Under the pieces are notes generated by a model. It was not told the DNA's origin and made no database searches. It saw nothing but the letters and a program-made list of their open reading frames with translations. A program made the translations under genes and the position numbers. Positions 1 through 12,783 of a stretch of DNA of 64,000 nt are shown here, piece by piece. Numbering within the stretch: the first letter of the stretch is position 1; each line of letters begins with the position of its first letter. Origin of the DNA: Paguma larvata (taxonomy: Eukaryota; Chordata; Mammalia; Carnivora; Viverridae); contig CM057826.1 in NCBI GenBank assembly GCA_030068075.1, positions 62,283,312-62,347,311 on the forward strand, written 5' to 3'.

Positions 1-531
1 GAGGTGCTGGGGGGCTGGAGTTCTTTCAAAGAAGCTGGAGCCAGGCTGGGTCTTCAGCACTGTCCAACTGCCCTCGTGACCATACTTGTGCCCCGGGCTG
101 CTATCTGGTTCTGAAACACAGAGAAAACAGACTCAGACTCGGGAAGACCCAGTGGGGAGGAGCCTCTATATTCTCCTTCCCACCTGTCTTCTAGAGGAGG
201 AGCTGGGCCTCCTCTGGGCTCTCTGCCCCCATCCGGTCCTCTCCTGTCCCACCATGTCACTCCCCTGCTTCTCTGCTCCTAGTGGCCCTCTGGATAAAGG
301 TCACACTTCCTAAAATGGCATTCAAGGCCCTTCACAACTAACTTTTCAGCTTACCTACCATCACCCACGCAGCATGCACCTTTCATCTACCTCGTCAGCC
401 CACCCCGGGCAGCATGCGACCTAGAAGTTATGCTTTTGTCTTCCAGGCCACGAGTCACAAACTCTGATGCCACGGGGGCCAGGCAGGTAATTTAAGCGAG
501 GGAACCAGGCTGGGTAGAAAACAACAGGGAA

Positions 532-749
532 GGGCGCCCGGGTGGCTCAGTGGGTTAAGCGTCTGACTTCAGCTCAGGTCATGATCTCTCAGTCTGTGGG
601 TTCGAGCCCCGTGTCGGGCTCTGTGCTGACAGCTCAGAGCCTGGAGCCTGCTTCAGATTCTGTGTCTTCCTCTCTCTCCCTCCCTCTCCCACTCCCACTC
701 TGTCTCTCTCTCTCTCAAAAATAAATAAATGTTTAAAAAACTAAAAAAA
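532..749 (+). mobile_element. SINEC-type tRNA-Lys SINE
   Basis: The head resembles GGGCGCCCGGGTGGCTCAG. It is followed by the A and B box region, a CT-rich stretch and an AAATAAATAAA tail. Near-identical flanks (about 517-530 and 750-762) look like an imperfect target-site duplication. Confidence 0.9.
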
Positions 750-1589
750 GAAAACAAAGGGACACACCAGAGAGTGCGCGCCCTGCCTAAAGTGGGGGCC
801 GCTCCTCTGGCCACGTACTGCTCTGGAGAAGTGCATCCTGGTAGTATCAGTGAGCGGCAGGAAATCCAGAACTTTAATGTAAAATGCCCTAATTCAAGAT
901 TAAAAAAGAAAAACAACACTATGTGGGTCAAACGAAACATGTCTGTAGCCCACCAGTTTGGGTCTGTGTAGGCCCTGAGGAGACGTGAATGGTTTACAGT
1001 TGACGGACGTAGTCTGAAACGTGTGCTTTCAAAGACCGCCTTGGGATGGTGGGGAGGCTGGAGGAGAGGGGCTAGCCGATCACTCTTTAATCTAGTTCCT
1101 CATTCACTCCACCCAGCCCTTCTCTGCAATAATCTAGATGAGAGCTGGTACAGTAACGGTCTGAGGGGAGAGGGGGCAGAATTGAGAGGTCTTGGGGAGA
1201 ACTGACAGGAGCCAGCCGGCCGTAAGGGGTGGCAGTAGGGGTGGCCTTCGGGATTCTGGCCAGGGTGTGTGGGGGGGGTGCGAGGCAGGAGATCTGGGGG
1301 AAACGGAGTTGTGTGTTAGACAAGCTGAGTGTGTGGTGTCTGGGGGACACCCAGGGAGAGGCTCTGGCAGGCAGCTGGATCGGCGAACAACTCCATTCCA
1401 CTGCGTATCAGCAGGCAGAGTGAGCAGGGCCCTGGGTGCCCCCCAAACCTGCTCCGCCTGCCATCTCCCCAGAGCCGTCTCACTGATGCTCAGGCCAAAA
1501 GCCCTAGAGCCACCCTTGACTTCTCTCACACACCCCACGTCCCAGCCATCAGCAACACATGACGGATCTCCCTTCAAGATGTAGCCAGA

Positions 1590-2460
1590 ATATCTCCTGA
1601 GCTCGACTCACACTATCTCCCACCTGGATTCTCCTGGCTTCTCCTTTGCTCCACAGAGTTCATTCTCAACCCAGCAGCTGGAAGGATCTTAGCAAGATCC
1701 AAGGCAGATCGCCCCTCTTCTGCTCAGAACCACGTAGAGTCTCCCCATCCTGCGTGAAGTAAAAGGAAACTCCTTACATGTCCCTGCATCTTCTGGCCCC
1801 AGCGCTGATCTGGGCCTCGTCTCCTCCTGCTTTCTTTCTTTCTTTTTTAATTCTTTAAAGTTTTTATTTATTTATTTTGAGAGAGACAGAGCCAGCAGGA
1901 GTGAGGACAGGGCAGAGAAAGAGGGAGAGAGAAAGAGAATCCCAAGCAAGCTTCGAGCTGCCGGCGCAGAGCCCAACGCGAGGCTCAAACTCATGAAACC
2001 CTGAGATCATGACCTGAGCCAAAGCGAAGACTTGGATCCTCAACCAACCGAGCCACCCAGGCGCCCGCCCTACTACTTTCAATTACACTGTTTCAGCTGC
2101 GTAGGCTGCTTAGCTGCTCCTTGGACACTCACTGCCTCGGAGCTTTTGCGCTGGCTGTGTCCTCTGCCTGGAACGCCTTCCCTCCTAATATCCTCGTGGT
2201 CTGCTCCCTGGGACTTCCCCTGACCCATCGTCCCCAGCGCTGGTTGGCACTCTCCAGCCCCCTTCATAGTACCTGCCACCATCTGACATATTACATACAG
2301 TTGTTTATTACTTATGGTTTGTCTCTCCCATTAGAATGTCAGCTCCAGGAGGATGGGGACATTGTCATGTTTATTGATATACCCTCAGGGTTGAGACCAA
2401 TGATTGGCATATAGTAAGCAAGTAGCTCCCTATGAATATTTGTTAGATGAAGGACTGAGT
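1590..2460 (+). repeat. L2-like 3' end, split by a SINE
   Basis: Phrases typical of mammalian L2 3' ends appear in order: a stretch about losses of blood-of-CT-rich text, then CTGCCTGGAACGCCTTCC, then AGAATGTCAGCTCCAGGAGG, then ATATTTGTTAGATGAAGGA. A minus-strand SINE occupies 1848-2066 inside it. Family assignment is from recall of the consensus. Confidence 0.5.
1848..2066 (-). mobile_element. SINEC-type SINE, reverse orientation
   Basis: It begins with the reverse tail (TTTTTATTTATTTATTTTGAG) and ends with the reverse head (GAGCCACCCAGGCGCCC). It interrupts an L2-like element, so it is younger than that element. Confidence 0.9.
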
Positions 2461-3019
2461 GATCTTTCTGACATGTTGGTCCAGCTATGCTATTCCTTGA
2501 CTCTGACCTGTCCTTGCTCTTGCTGGGAAAATAAACTGGTTGTAACCTTTTCTGGAAAGACATTTGTCGACTCCTATAAAAGTTTACAATGCACTTGGCA
2601 TTTAGGTCAGCAAGCCCACCTCCGGGGATGGTCGTGAAGAAGGACTGATGGTGCACCGAGGGTGCAAGAGAACATGGTTGGTGACGAGAAGAAAACCAGG
2701 AAGCCATTCATGAAATGGGAGACAGCCACACGGAGCCCCCCACAGCTGTTGGAGTGTGTGGAGTGAGGAGGAAGGGTAGGGGGACGCCATGTATGCAGAT
2801 AAGAAAAAGGTCAGATACACACATATGGCTTTATATATGTTTCTGGAAGGAAACCCACGAAACAGGAAACTCAGTAGCAATTGCCTCTGGGAAATGAGAC
2901 CAGGGATCCAGAGGTAGAAGAGACTTTTTTTTTTTCCCCTATGCCCCTTTGTGATGCATGAAATTTTGGCTATGTGTGCACATCAAAATGGGGGGAAAAG
3001 AGAAACCTTAGTGACTCCC

Positions 3020-3485
3020 TATTACTTTTAGAGTTGAGTCCACTTCTATAATGTGCTTCCAAGCCCCTGTGTAGTTACTTACCCACTAAGCTTTATCTTT
3101 CAGTGTGCACTTCCCCAAAGTGCGTACAAACACACACACACGTGCGGGCACGCACACACATGCGTGCGTGCACGTATGCCCCACCACCTCTCTGGTCTCA
3201 TCCAAAGCTTCAAGTCTCTCGCATCTCAGCCTCTGGACACCTTCTCACCTGGCTCTCATTAAACCTTCAGGCCCCAGTTCAAACACCTCCCCCTCCAGTG
3301 AGCTTTCTTTGCCCACAAGCTTCCTTGGAGTTCCTATGGCCTCTTCTTCTTCCCCTAGCCAGACACATGTCACTGTGCCGTTTCTACCTCTGGGTCCCTG
3401 CCTAGACCTTGAGTCCCCAAATGGTGATGCAGCTGATACTATTCACCACCGTGTCCCCCAGACTTTGGGCTTACAGGACTTGGGT
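3020..3485 (+). repeat. Probable L2 fragment with a CA-rich insert
   Basis: L2-like text runs from the ACTCCCTATTACTTTTAGAG stretch through CTCCAGTGAGCTTTC to the CTTGAGTCCCC region. A short CA/CG-alternating patch sits near 3130-3170. No coding potential is seen. Confidence 0.4.
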
Positions 3486-4529
3486 GGATGAGGGTCATCA
3501 CCAAAATGGGGACACTGGGGTAGGGGCCGTCTTGTAGAGGACAATGGGGCACTTGGTTTTGGGGCAGCATCTGAAGTAGCCATCCGAAGTCCGAAGTCCA
3601 GAGTGGCTGGAGTGAAGTCGGAAGGGGAGCGGGAGGAGGCAGTTCCTTACGTAGCAACTCTATGAGTGCAGGCGAGTCCCTTCTCCTCACTGGGGACCCT
3701 GACAAGGCCTCGCCTGTTCCCACCGGGCTGTTGCGAGGATTAGAGAAGATGAGGGGTGTGCGGGGTTCTGCTCACTTTGGGGCTGGGCTGTGTACATGGA
3801 AGGCCTGTTTTTATCTACTCAGCCTGTCAGAGCCCAGCTGTGCTCCCAGGAGGGGGCAGGGGATGGAGAGCCTACAGCAGAGACACAAACCGGCAAGATC
3901 TCGCCCTCAGACCTGCTTGTTTGACCCAGAGGTGCTAAGAAGAAATTGTTAAAGGAATTCACTGATCGACATCGAAAAACTAGAAGATTTCATGTGCAAA
4001 TTCAGATTTCCAGATTCTCTAAACTAAAATTTGGCAATCTGAGCATGCTTCCTGCGTGCCAACAGTCAGCTGGAGCCAAGCAGGGGCTGCCTTCTTGGAT
4101 GGGGGTGCAGTCTCCAACGAGCCACAGTCTCCACCCCTCCCTCTAGGGTCCTGGGCACTGGGGCTGGCTGCCCGTTGCTGTCGATCATTGAAGTGTTTTT
4201 CTTATAGCCAGGCGATCCCCCTGGCCTCTAGCCACCTGAGTTTTGATCCTTGACCTAGATGCTGAGAAGGGTGGGAGGTGACCTCACATGCCTCAAGCCT
4301 GTAGTGTGTTTATTATGTGCAGACCCCATCCAGGCAGGTGCTGTGTTCTTATTTTTCCAGAAGTGGAAACTGGGAGGCAGGCATGGCCCAGCTGATAACA
4401 CGCCTCTTCTGAAAGCCTCCCCCCACCCCCTGGAAGAGACTGGCTTCTCAGTTCCCAGCTTGCAGTTCTCTAACATGGAAGAAGGTCTGGGGTAGGGACA
4501 AAGAGCCTGATCAGGACATTAGAAAGATG

Positions 4530-5035
4530 TGGGGTCGGGTGCCAGCTTGGGTTACTGACTTGCTCCATGAATTTGAGTGAATATTTCCACAGTCTGGGCC
4601 TCAGTCTGTGAAGTGGGGGAAGGGACGTAGTTATATCTAGAATTGCTGGCCCAGCCCTGGGTTTAAGATCTGCCAAGACACCATTCTCAGAGGCTCTGCT
4701 GCTCACAGTTCTACTGGGTGCTTGCTGGCTCTTGATGGAGCCTCAGGATCCTCAAGCCACTTCTCCAAGACGTAGTCCAGGCCTGGGGTGCCCCCTCCCT
4801 ATGCCCCGCCCTCTCAGTGGAACCCAGCTCCATCACTCTCCCCACTGTGTGCTCAGCCCTGGGCCCAGCACTCTCAGGCTTTTTTGTCATCTGGACTCTA
4901 CAACGACCTCATGAGGGGGACATTATCATCCTATTTCACAGATGAAGACACTGAGGAAAAAAGACTTGACCAAGGGCTGTGGTTCAAAGCCTGTTGTGTC
5001 TGAACCCAAATCCTGAGTCCTTACTGCTTGTAACA
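4530..5035. repeat. Two MIR fragments in opposite orientation
   Basis: A plus-strand MIR core is at about 4530-4640 (GGGCCTCAGTCTGTGAAGTG). A minus-strand MIR is at about 4885-5035 (TTTCACAGATGAAGACACTG). The sequence between them is unremarkable. Confidence 0.5.
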
Positions 5036-6212
5036 GCTAAGATTTTGGACACTGACGCTTGGCTCTTAGAGCCCCTTTCTGCTTTTTGGGGGTCAGGCCA
5101 AAGGTCCTCCTGATCCCTTGGACCTGAGGAAGCATGTTCCAACATGCACACGCCCACCAAGATGAGCAGATGAGCCTGCACACTTATGTGGCCTGACTGA
5201 GGTAAAAGACTGAAACGATGCCCTTGGTGTGCGGGCCAGCTCACCTGGCATGCAGAGGCTCATGTAGACTGCTTGTGGATGGCTCTGCCAGCTTGGGCCA
5301 GCCTGGAGAGGCAGGGCTCGGCTCCTGCATTCTGCTCCAGAAAAGCTTGGGTGTGTATACATGCAACTTGTATGTGCAGAATGGCCCTATGTCTTGTGGG
5401 GGCCACTTGGACCCTGTGGGTGTGCACATGTGTGGCCACATGGCCTCAGGGTCTCACTCATGGAGAGCTGGCCCGGCTGTATGCACAGGGCTTTGGGCAG
5501 AGGAGCCTCTGTGAATGCTTCTTCCAGCCCAGAGACCTGGCCAGTCTGTTCTTTTCCCTGTAGGACCTCTTCCCTATAGGAAGCCAGGGCTGCCAGGCAC
5601 CTGCAAACACCTCCTCCCATGGTGACAAGACCAACAAAGGCTTGCAGTGCTTCAGAAGGTGTGAGTGTACGCCTGTGTGTGTGTCTGACAATCCGGGTCT
5701 GCTGCCCCTCACCCTCTCCGCCCCTTGTCTCCTAGTATCCTCAGAGCAGCAAAGCCTCCTGCCTAGGGCTGCAGGGGAGAAAGACTCTAGCAAAGGGCGA
5801 TAGCCATACCTTTCTCCGGAAATGGACCCAGACCATCCATCCATTCATCCACAAGAGGGCAAGAGTGGACAATCAGGGGTGTGCATACTTGGGCTGAGTG
5901 AGCGCAGGGGATGGGCACCAAGCTGAGATATGGAGCGTGTGGGAGAGGGAGTGTGTGCACAGCCTACTCCAGGGTCTGGGGTACCTGAAGGATACCATGA
6001 GCAAGTGTGAACAGGCAGAAGCAGGTCAGAGCAGGGTGGCTGTGAGTGTGCTGTGATAAGAGACTATTGTTGAGTTGAGTGTTCAGTGATAGGCAATGGC
6101 CGGTGTGAATGCGTAGCTATGCCTGGGTGTATACGCAAGGCTCCCACTTAGTGTACTGGGTGGGTGCACAGGTGGCCGTGTGTATGAGTATGATGGAATG
6201 ACCAAGGGCCAC

Positions 6213-6238
6213 TGTGTGTGTGTGTGTGTGTGTGTGTG
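6213..6238 (+). repeat. (TG)13 microsatellite
   Basis: Thirteen uninterrupted TG units lie just downstream (in GPRIN1 sense) of the CpG island, inside presumed intron 1. Confidence 0.97.
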
Positions 6239-6379
6239 AAGATTGTGGCCTCGCCCGGGAGTGAGATGCCCGTGTTTGAACGCGGTGAGTGTGTAATGGG
6301 GTGTGTGATGGTGCCCCAGAGTGTGTGCCATACTGAGTGTGCGACAGCGAGTGTGCTCCGTGGTGCCGGTGGTTTCAGT

Positions 6380-7150
6380 GGAGCCACTCGAGCACAGAGC
6401 TCGCTCCAGGGGGCAGATGAATCAACACGGGCGGACCCCCTTCCCCGCGGTGGCGGGAAGCGCCCCCTCCCGAACAGCCCTGTCGAACAATGCGGCCGCA
6501 CGCGGCGACGTCGGGCGCAGAGTCCGAGTCCTACACACAGGGCAGGCTGGCCCTCATGGTCCCTCGAGTGCCCGGCCCCAGGCTGCGGGACCCGCCCCCG
6601 CCCCGCCCCACCCCAGCGAGGGGCCTGGAAATGGACACCCGCCGCCCCCGGCCGCGCGCGCACACACACACCGGCGCACGCTGGGCACACGCCTCGCATG
6701 GTGCGCGAGCCCCGCCACCCAGGTGGTTCGAGGACCCTGGACAGCGGCTCCGCGGCGGCCGCGAGCGGAGGAATGGGGTCGATGCCGCCCGCCCATTGCG
6801 GGCAGCAGGTGCGGGCTCGGCACTTACCCTGCTGTGCCACCGCTCGTCTCCTTGGCGCGCTGCGCTCCGGCTCCAGCCACTGCCGCCGCCGCCCGAGCGG
6901 CCTCGGCTGCCTCCGGCGGGGCTGGCGGGCGGACCCGCGGACTCCGCGCCGCCGTCCCCCGCGCCGGCTCCGCGCTCCCGCCTAGCGCCCCGCCCCGGGC
7001 ATGCGCGCTGGCCGACTAGCGGCCTCCGAAGCCGGGAGGGGGCGGTGCCGGCGAGGACTCGGAGGCCGGAGAGAGGGAGGGGCGCCCTTCGCCCCTCGCT
7101 CCTCACCGAGGTCCCTGGGCTCCTGGGTTCCCCGCCCTCCTCGACCGGGT
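6380..7150 (-). promoter_or_regulatory. GPRIN1: CpG island, presumed GPRIN1 promoter
   Basis: This stretch is very GC-rich with dense CpG, in contrast to both flanks. It contains several GC-box-like motifs and no TATA box at a useful distance. A strong minus-strand splice donor inside it (6827-6822, GTAAGT) implies transcription toward lower coordinates. Gene order points to GPRIN1, a neuronal G-alpha-o/i effector. The transcription start cannot be fixed from sequence alone. Confidence 0.7.
6828..6990 (-). other. GPRIN1: GPRIN1 noncoding exon 1 (5' end approximate)
   Basis: On the minus strand the exon ends CACAGCAGG at 6828, followed by GTAAGTGCC, a near-consensus donor. The 5' boundary near 6990 is a guess placed in the densest CpG stretch. 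No coding ORF of interest crosses the donor, in keeping with a 5'UTR-only exon. GPRIN1 itself binds activated Gi/Go alpha subunits and promotes neurite outgrowth at the plasma membrane, but none of its protein is encoded in this window. Confidence 0.55.
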
Positions 7151-7894
7151 TCCCATTTCACAGACTGGGAGACTGAGGGGCGGAGCGGCTGCCCATTTGC
7201 CGCGTTCGAGTTGAGGGCGGGGCCCGGTGCTTGTCAGGTTTCACTCAATCCAGGCCCGGGAACACCCTCTACTTGTATTACCGAGGAGGAAATTGGGACT
7301 CCGAGAGGGAAAGCCGTTTGTCCAAGGACACGCAGCGCCTGGAAAGGGACCCAGGTCGGCGCGATCCCCGAGCTCCACCTGCGCGGAAATTTCCCGCCTC
7401 CGCCTTGGCCGCACTTCCGGCCGTCTCTCCCCGCACAGCGCCCCGCCCCTGCCCCTTTGTCTCGCCGCCGCCCACGCTCCCACGAGTTGAGGCGACACAA
7501 GTGGGTGGGAGGGAGGCGCCTTCAATTCCCTCGCTACAGGCCTCCCCAGCCAGGATGCCCGCCCACTCTCTGGTCTGTGCAAGCTCCGTTCTCTTTCCTT
7601 TTGAGCAAGTTGTTTCACCTTTTTGTGAGCCTCAGTTTCCCAATCTATAAAATGGGACTAACATTAACCATCTCACAGTAGTCTTGGAAAGATGAAGGAA
7701 CCTGAAGTAGCTGTTCGGGGGCTTCCAGATGAATATGAATTGCCAAAGACATGAGGCCTTGTTGCCCACCCACCTTGGCATTTCGCCGCAGAAAGATAGT
7801 CCCCTCCTCTTTGACTTCCCAGAGGAGAACAAATAATTCTGCAATTGCTGAGAGGTGATAAAACCTTCTCACCTGTGCCTTAAAACCACTTATT

Positions 7895-8140
7895 AAAAAT
7901 GGTAACAACTAACGTTAATGTAAAGCTTATTTAGGAGCAGACAGCGTTCTAAGTTTTTGTTACAGGTGTCATAAGTTTCAATTTCCAATCACTTAGGAGC
8001 AAGTTAGTATTTATATATTATATTCCCATTTTTCAGATAAGAAAACTGAGATACTGATGGGTTACTTGTCTGTGTTCACACAGTTAATGGTGGAGCTAAC
8101 TCCTGAAACCTCACACTAAACCCCTGGTTTCTATTCCTCT
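7895..8140 (-). repeat. MIR, reverse orientation
   Basis: The antisense MIR order is present: TTATTTAGGAGCAGACAG, then CCATTTTTCAGATAAGAAAACTG, then CACACAGTTAATGGTGGAGC. Confidence 0.6.
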
Positions 8141-8579
8141 CACTTACCTAGTCAACCGTAAATCACCGTGATCTTTTTAAAAATTTTATTTAAAAAATCC
8201 AGGAGCTAAATGAAGAAAGTCTATGGGACCGGCATTTTCAGCCGGCATCCTGGAGAAGCAGAAAACCTCAGGGTACGGGACCAATTTTCAGCACCACGGA
8301 CAACAACCACACAAGGGCAGCTTCCTAACGTTTCAGGCCCTGAAAATTGCTCATTCATGCCCACAAGAGCACTTCGCTTCACAGTTTACAAACCCTATTC
8401 TACATTCATCGTTTCATTTTATTCCCCCTACAACTCTTCCAGGTAAACATTACTGGCCCCATGATACGGATGAAGACATCAAGTCCTGGGGAGGTTTTTA
8501 AGACGTGAAAAGTGGCAAGAACCAACCTGTGACCTAAAAAGCTCCCCCTGGGGCAGGGTGAGGGTGGATAGGAGTGGAA

Positions 8580-9900
8580 CCAGGGCATGAGTGAGGAAGC
8601 CGTGGAGTCATCCAGGTGAGAGATGATGATGCCTGAACCATGGCACTGTTTGTTGGGATGGAGGAGGGCCAGGTTTGAGACTTATTTAGGGGTATTGACT
8701 TTAGTCAACAGGTCTTGGTCATGGATAGTTGTGGCTTGGAGGGGAGAGAGGATTCTGCTGCTTCTCTGAAGTTTTGCCTTGCGGAGCTGAGTGGATGGAG
8801 GACAGATACCTGATGACCCTAGGAAAGAAGGATCTTGTGGGGTGGCCATGCTGAGACACCTGAGTCCAAACCTGAGCTCTGGAGCAGCCTAGGCTGGAGA
8901 CAGAGCATGTTTCTGGTGATGCAAGTCATGAGATGGGTGTCAGTAGATGAAGGGAGAGTATAGATCAAATAAGGTGAGACAAGGGCCCCACATCCACCCC
9001 AAGGAACGCCAACATTAAGGTTCCAGCTAGGAAAAGACTGCAAAGAAGAATGAGAAACAGGAGTCTGATAAACCAGAAGAAACTCAGGAGAATGATGTCT
9101 CAGAAGCTAAGGGAAGAGAATGTTCCAGAAGGAGGGTAGGTCAACTGCATCAGGAAGACAGGATATAGCCAAAGAGATGATCTCTGGACTTGCAAAGAGG
9201 GTAATGGAAATTTGATGAAAGCACAGTGAGTGTAGAGTTGTGGGGGTGGAAGGCAGACTTGGGGTGGAGGAATTGGTGAATAAATTGGAGTAAAGACGTA
9301 GAGACAGCAAGCAGATGACTCTCTCAGCAAATTTGGGCTTGAAGGGAGACAGCCAATGTCATAATCTCTAGAGTGGGATAGAAGGTTGAGTTGAGGAGAT
9401 TTGGAGGCATTTAAGTTCTGATGAGAGAGGCCAATGGTGAGGGGAAGGGAAGCTGCCAGGAAGGGACAGCATAATGACTGGGCCCAGATGCTCAGGGTGG
9501 AAGAGGATGGGATCCAGAGTCCTGGGGCAGCTCACAGACCCTGAGATGAAGACTGAGGGGATGTGATTTATTTGGGAGGTGTAGAGACACCAGCAGGGCA
9601 GTGGAAAGGTGATCCAGGAGGGGAAGGCATCCAATAAGAAAGAGGTGGTTATTAAGCCAGCTACCCCAGTGGGTGGAGGAAGCTTAATCCTGCAGGAAGT
9701 TTTAGAAAATGGGGTAAATGTACACCTCAGAATTCCCATGGCTGAGGGCAGATGAGCTGGTGTATTTATATCCCAGCACCTGGCAGACATTGATGAAGGG
9801 CCAAGCCGTGGAGCTGTGTTAATTCCCAGGCACTTCTGGCCCACAGTACATGCGGATAAAGTGGGTTCCAAAACCCAGGGGCAGATTTTTGACAAAGATT
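8580..9900 (+). repeat. Ancient GA-rich interspersed repeat, family not resolved
   Basis: This is a long purine-rich stretch with phrases that recur elsewhere in the window, such as CCAGGTGAGAGATGATGATG, GGATCCAGAGTCCTGGGGC and AGTGGAAAGGTGATCCAGG. It resembles a common mammalian medium-reiteration element whose name I cannot assign with confidence. No coding potential is supported. Confidence 0.4.
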
Positions 9901-10149
9901 CAGGTGCCACCTGTTGGGAGTCTTGCTGGCGGGTACAGAAATTATGAGGGCATCTGAAGGGATGTGGTCAGAGCTCCAGCTGTGTCTGCTACATGGGCAC
10001 AGTCAGGGCCTCTTTCCATCTGTGCCCTTTGTCACACTCTCCAACCACTTTTGTTCCATGCAAACTTATTGATATAAACATGGTTAAAAATGAAAATTTC
10101 CAGACAACAAAATAAAACACTCGCTAAGACAGAGGGAGAGCTTGAAAAG

Positions 10150-10330
10150 CGCATAGAAGCAGGCAGTGTGGGTTCAGATCCTGACTCTGACGGCTACTAG
10201 CTATGTGACCTTGAGTGAAGTCTGTCTGAACCTCAACTTCATCATATATACCTCAGCTCTCAGAGCTCCGAAGAGGATATAGGGAGAAATAAAACCACCA
10301 AGCACTAAGCATAGTGTAACACTTGTGGTA
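10150..10330 (+). repeat. MIR
   Basis: The MIR 5' half is well kept: GTGTGGGTTCAGATCCTGAC followed by ACTAGCTATGTGACCTTGAG. Confidence 0.7.
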
Positions 10331-11512
10331 GATGCACGAGTTATGGCAAGCCCAGCTCTGCGCACCCTTTTCTGACCACAGCACCTCCATTTTCTTTGGG
10401 GAATCACCTTTCCACTCCAGTCCCTGTGGTGGGGTAGGACGGGCCTCACTGCCAGCTTTAGGAGTGGTCAGTGACCTAGGCCTGGCCACCACTGTGCAGT
10501 GATTAGTTCTGGGGTCGGGGCCAGAGCACAGGACCATGGCCAGAGCAACTGGCTCTCATACTTTCCTGGAGCTTTGGGGGTTGCTAAATTGGTGTGTTGT
10601 CTACCTGGAGCTGCTGAGGGGTCATCTTTGTCCCTAGGTGGAGTGAATCTGCCTGGGCCTGGGTTAGGGCTCATCTCGGGGTTTGGACTCCTCCTGTGAA
10701 AACTGACATGGTCACCACACGCGTGTGAGTGTGTGCGCGCACGTACCTCGGGTTGGTTTGCTGCTGGGAAGCCACACACACTCGTACGCACCAGAAGATA
10801 AACAAGTGCCTGCAGCTCCTTGGCTGGCGCCCAGGCTGGGGGTGGAATAAACAATCCCAGCGACTTTCTGAAAAGCAAGCGTGTGTGGCAACAGGCGCCA
10901 TGGAGACAAGCAGACTGTACCAGAGCAGAGACGGCAGCCAACCCCCAATTCCATGTGCACACCACACACATACCCCTTGTGCTCTCTCATGTTCATATGG
11001 TGTTCATAGCCGCTCCATCCAACACGGTCCCCCTTTCATGCCCATTCCTGCTTTGCTTCAGGATAAAGGCTTTTGAGAAAGTCTGAGATTCCCATTACGA
11101 CAGCATCACAGTTTCTCAGTTCCTTTGCCTGAGCACTGGTCTTGGTCTAGGCTGAGTTTCAGCAAATCATGGCCTCTGGGGAACGTGTGATATGTGGGGG
11201 GAGGGGGGAAGAAGAGGGTGGATCATATGGCAGACGGTGCCATATAAACCTACTTTCTAAAGAGTTTTTATCTTTGCTTCAGAGACACACGCAATGCACA
11301 TTCACTCAGCCCTTTAAGAAACACTCACCCAGACCCCCTACCCACCTAGGCTTGTACAGACACACCTGAATACAAACCCTCAGATACGTGTCCTTCCTCA
11401 TGTGAGCGACGTATAATCCAATATACCCTAGATGATGATGGTGGCAGTAGTGGTGTACCATTCGCTGGCTGCCTAAATGTTTTACAGTCATCATTTACAT
11501 TTAATACTTAGT

Positions 11513-11706
11513 GGGGGGTGCTGGGTGACTTAGTTGGTTAGGCATCTGACTCTTGATTTTGGCTTTGGTCATGATCTCATGGTTTGTGAGATTGAGCCCC
11601 ATGTTGGGCTCTGTGCTGACAGCGCAGGGCCTGCTTGGGATTCTCTTTCTCCCTCTCTCTCTGTCCCCACCACTTACACCTGTGCTCTCTCTCTCTTAAA
11701 ATAAGT
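11513..11706 (+). mobile_element. SINEC-type SINE (host of a nested SINE)
   Basis: The head is diverged, with the usual GACTCTTGATTTTGGCT and GGGCTCTGTGCTGACAG blocks and an A-rich tail. The tail was the insertion target of the next element. Confidence 0.9.
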
Positions 11707-11720
11707 AAATAAACATTTTA

Positions 11721-11928
11721 TTTAATGTTTATTTTTGGGGAGGGAGGGAGGGAGAGAGAGAGAGAGAGAGAGAATATGTAAGCAGGAGCGGAGCAGAGAG
11801 GATCTGAAGCAGGCTCTGCACTGATAGCAGAGAGCCTGATACGGGGCTCCACCTCAAGAACCATGAAATCATGACCTGAGCCGAAGTTGGATGTTGGATG
11901 CTTAACTGACTGAGCTACCCAGGTGCCC
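11721..11928 (-). mobile_element. SINEC-type SINE inserted in the tail of another SINE
   Basis: This is a reverse-orientation SINE flanked by a perfect 14-bp direct repeat, AAATAAACATTTTA, at 11707-11720 and 11933-11946. It sits tail to tail with the plus-strand SINE at 11513-11706, so the pair can pair as an inverted repeat. Confidence 0.93.
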
Positions 11929-11949
11929 TAATAAATAAACATTTTAATA

Positions 11950-12120
11950 AATACTTAAGGAAACCCATCTGAGATTGATATTATTATTCCCATTTCATAA
12001 GTGAGGAAACAGAAGTTCAGAGAGGTTAGGTAACTTGCCAGGGTGACATAGCTAGAAAGCGACAAAGCTGGCAGCCAAACTTCTGCCCACACTATTAACC
12101 CTTCTTCATTTAGTCAGATA
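11950..12120 (-). repeat. MIR, reverse orientation
   Basis: CCCATTTCATAAGTGAGGAA followed by CAGAGAGGTTAGGTAACTTG is the antisense MIR core. Confidence 0.65.
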
Positions 12121-12783
12121 TACGTGTGACACCCCATGAATGCGCAGGCACACACACAGTACACACAAAAACCCTACCTCTTCAGTCAGCCCAAACGGAT
12201 GTCCATGGGGTCACCCTCCCCAGCCCAACCTCCTCAAATGCATCCCACCCGGCCCTCACAGCACTGCCCTATATTCACGAGAGCTCCTGGACTAGGCACC
12301 TCTGAGCACAGTCTACTGCCCACATAGGCCCCCTCCCACCCCTGCACATCCCCCTTCCCCTGGCAGCTGCAGGCCCTGGCCCAGCTGGGGGCGGCCCTGG
12401 GATTTGGATGGGTGAGTCAGGCTGAATCATGGCCCAGCTGCTCCTTGGCAGGCCTCTCCCCCATTCTGCCCAGAGAGCTTGTTTTGAAGGCAGAGGTGGG
12501 CCTTGGGATGGGGGACAGGAAGAAAGGGAAGCAGGGGATAGGGACAGGGAACAGGGGCCCTTGAGGAAGAAAGAGGAATCAGGCACCTGGGGCTCCGTCC
12601 TGCGCTGCTCAGTGGTTTGCAGGTGCTCTCAGGCCGTCCCCGCCCTTGTCCTGCACTCTGTCAGGAAAAGAGCCCCTCTTCTAGGACCCAGGCTGCGGGC
12701 TCCCTCTCCAGTCCCGGGCCTGCTTTGGTTCCCCTGCCCCACCTCTTGGCCCTGAATGATAATAATAATATTTACTATTCTAA

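Larger units (their letters stand above)
1..6827 (-). other. GPRIN1: Presumed GPRIN1 intron 1 (3' end outside window)
   Basis: No coding exon is visible. The stretch lies directly downstream, on the minus strand, of the splice donor at 6827-6822. In mammals GPRIN1 has a noncoding first exon, one intron and one large coding exon, so this is read as the intron, with the coding exon left of position 1. It holds L2, MIR and SINE copies and several GT-rich patches. The assignment rests on gene order with SNCB, EIF4E1B and TSPAN17, not on protein sequence. Confidence 0.5.

Noticed and set aside
6218..7176. Long overlapping ORFs on both strands (up to 255 codons) in the GPRIN1 CpG island
   Set aside because: GC-rich DNA lacks stop codons by composition. 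The frames overlap each other on both strands, have no recognisable domain, and cross a strong minus-strand splice donor.
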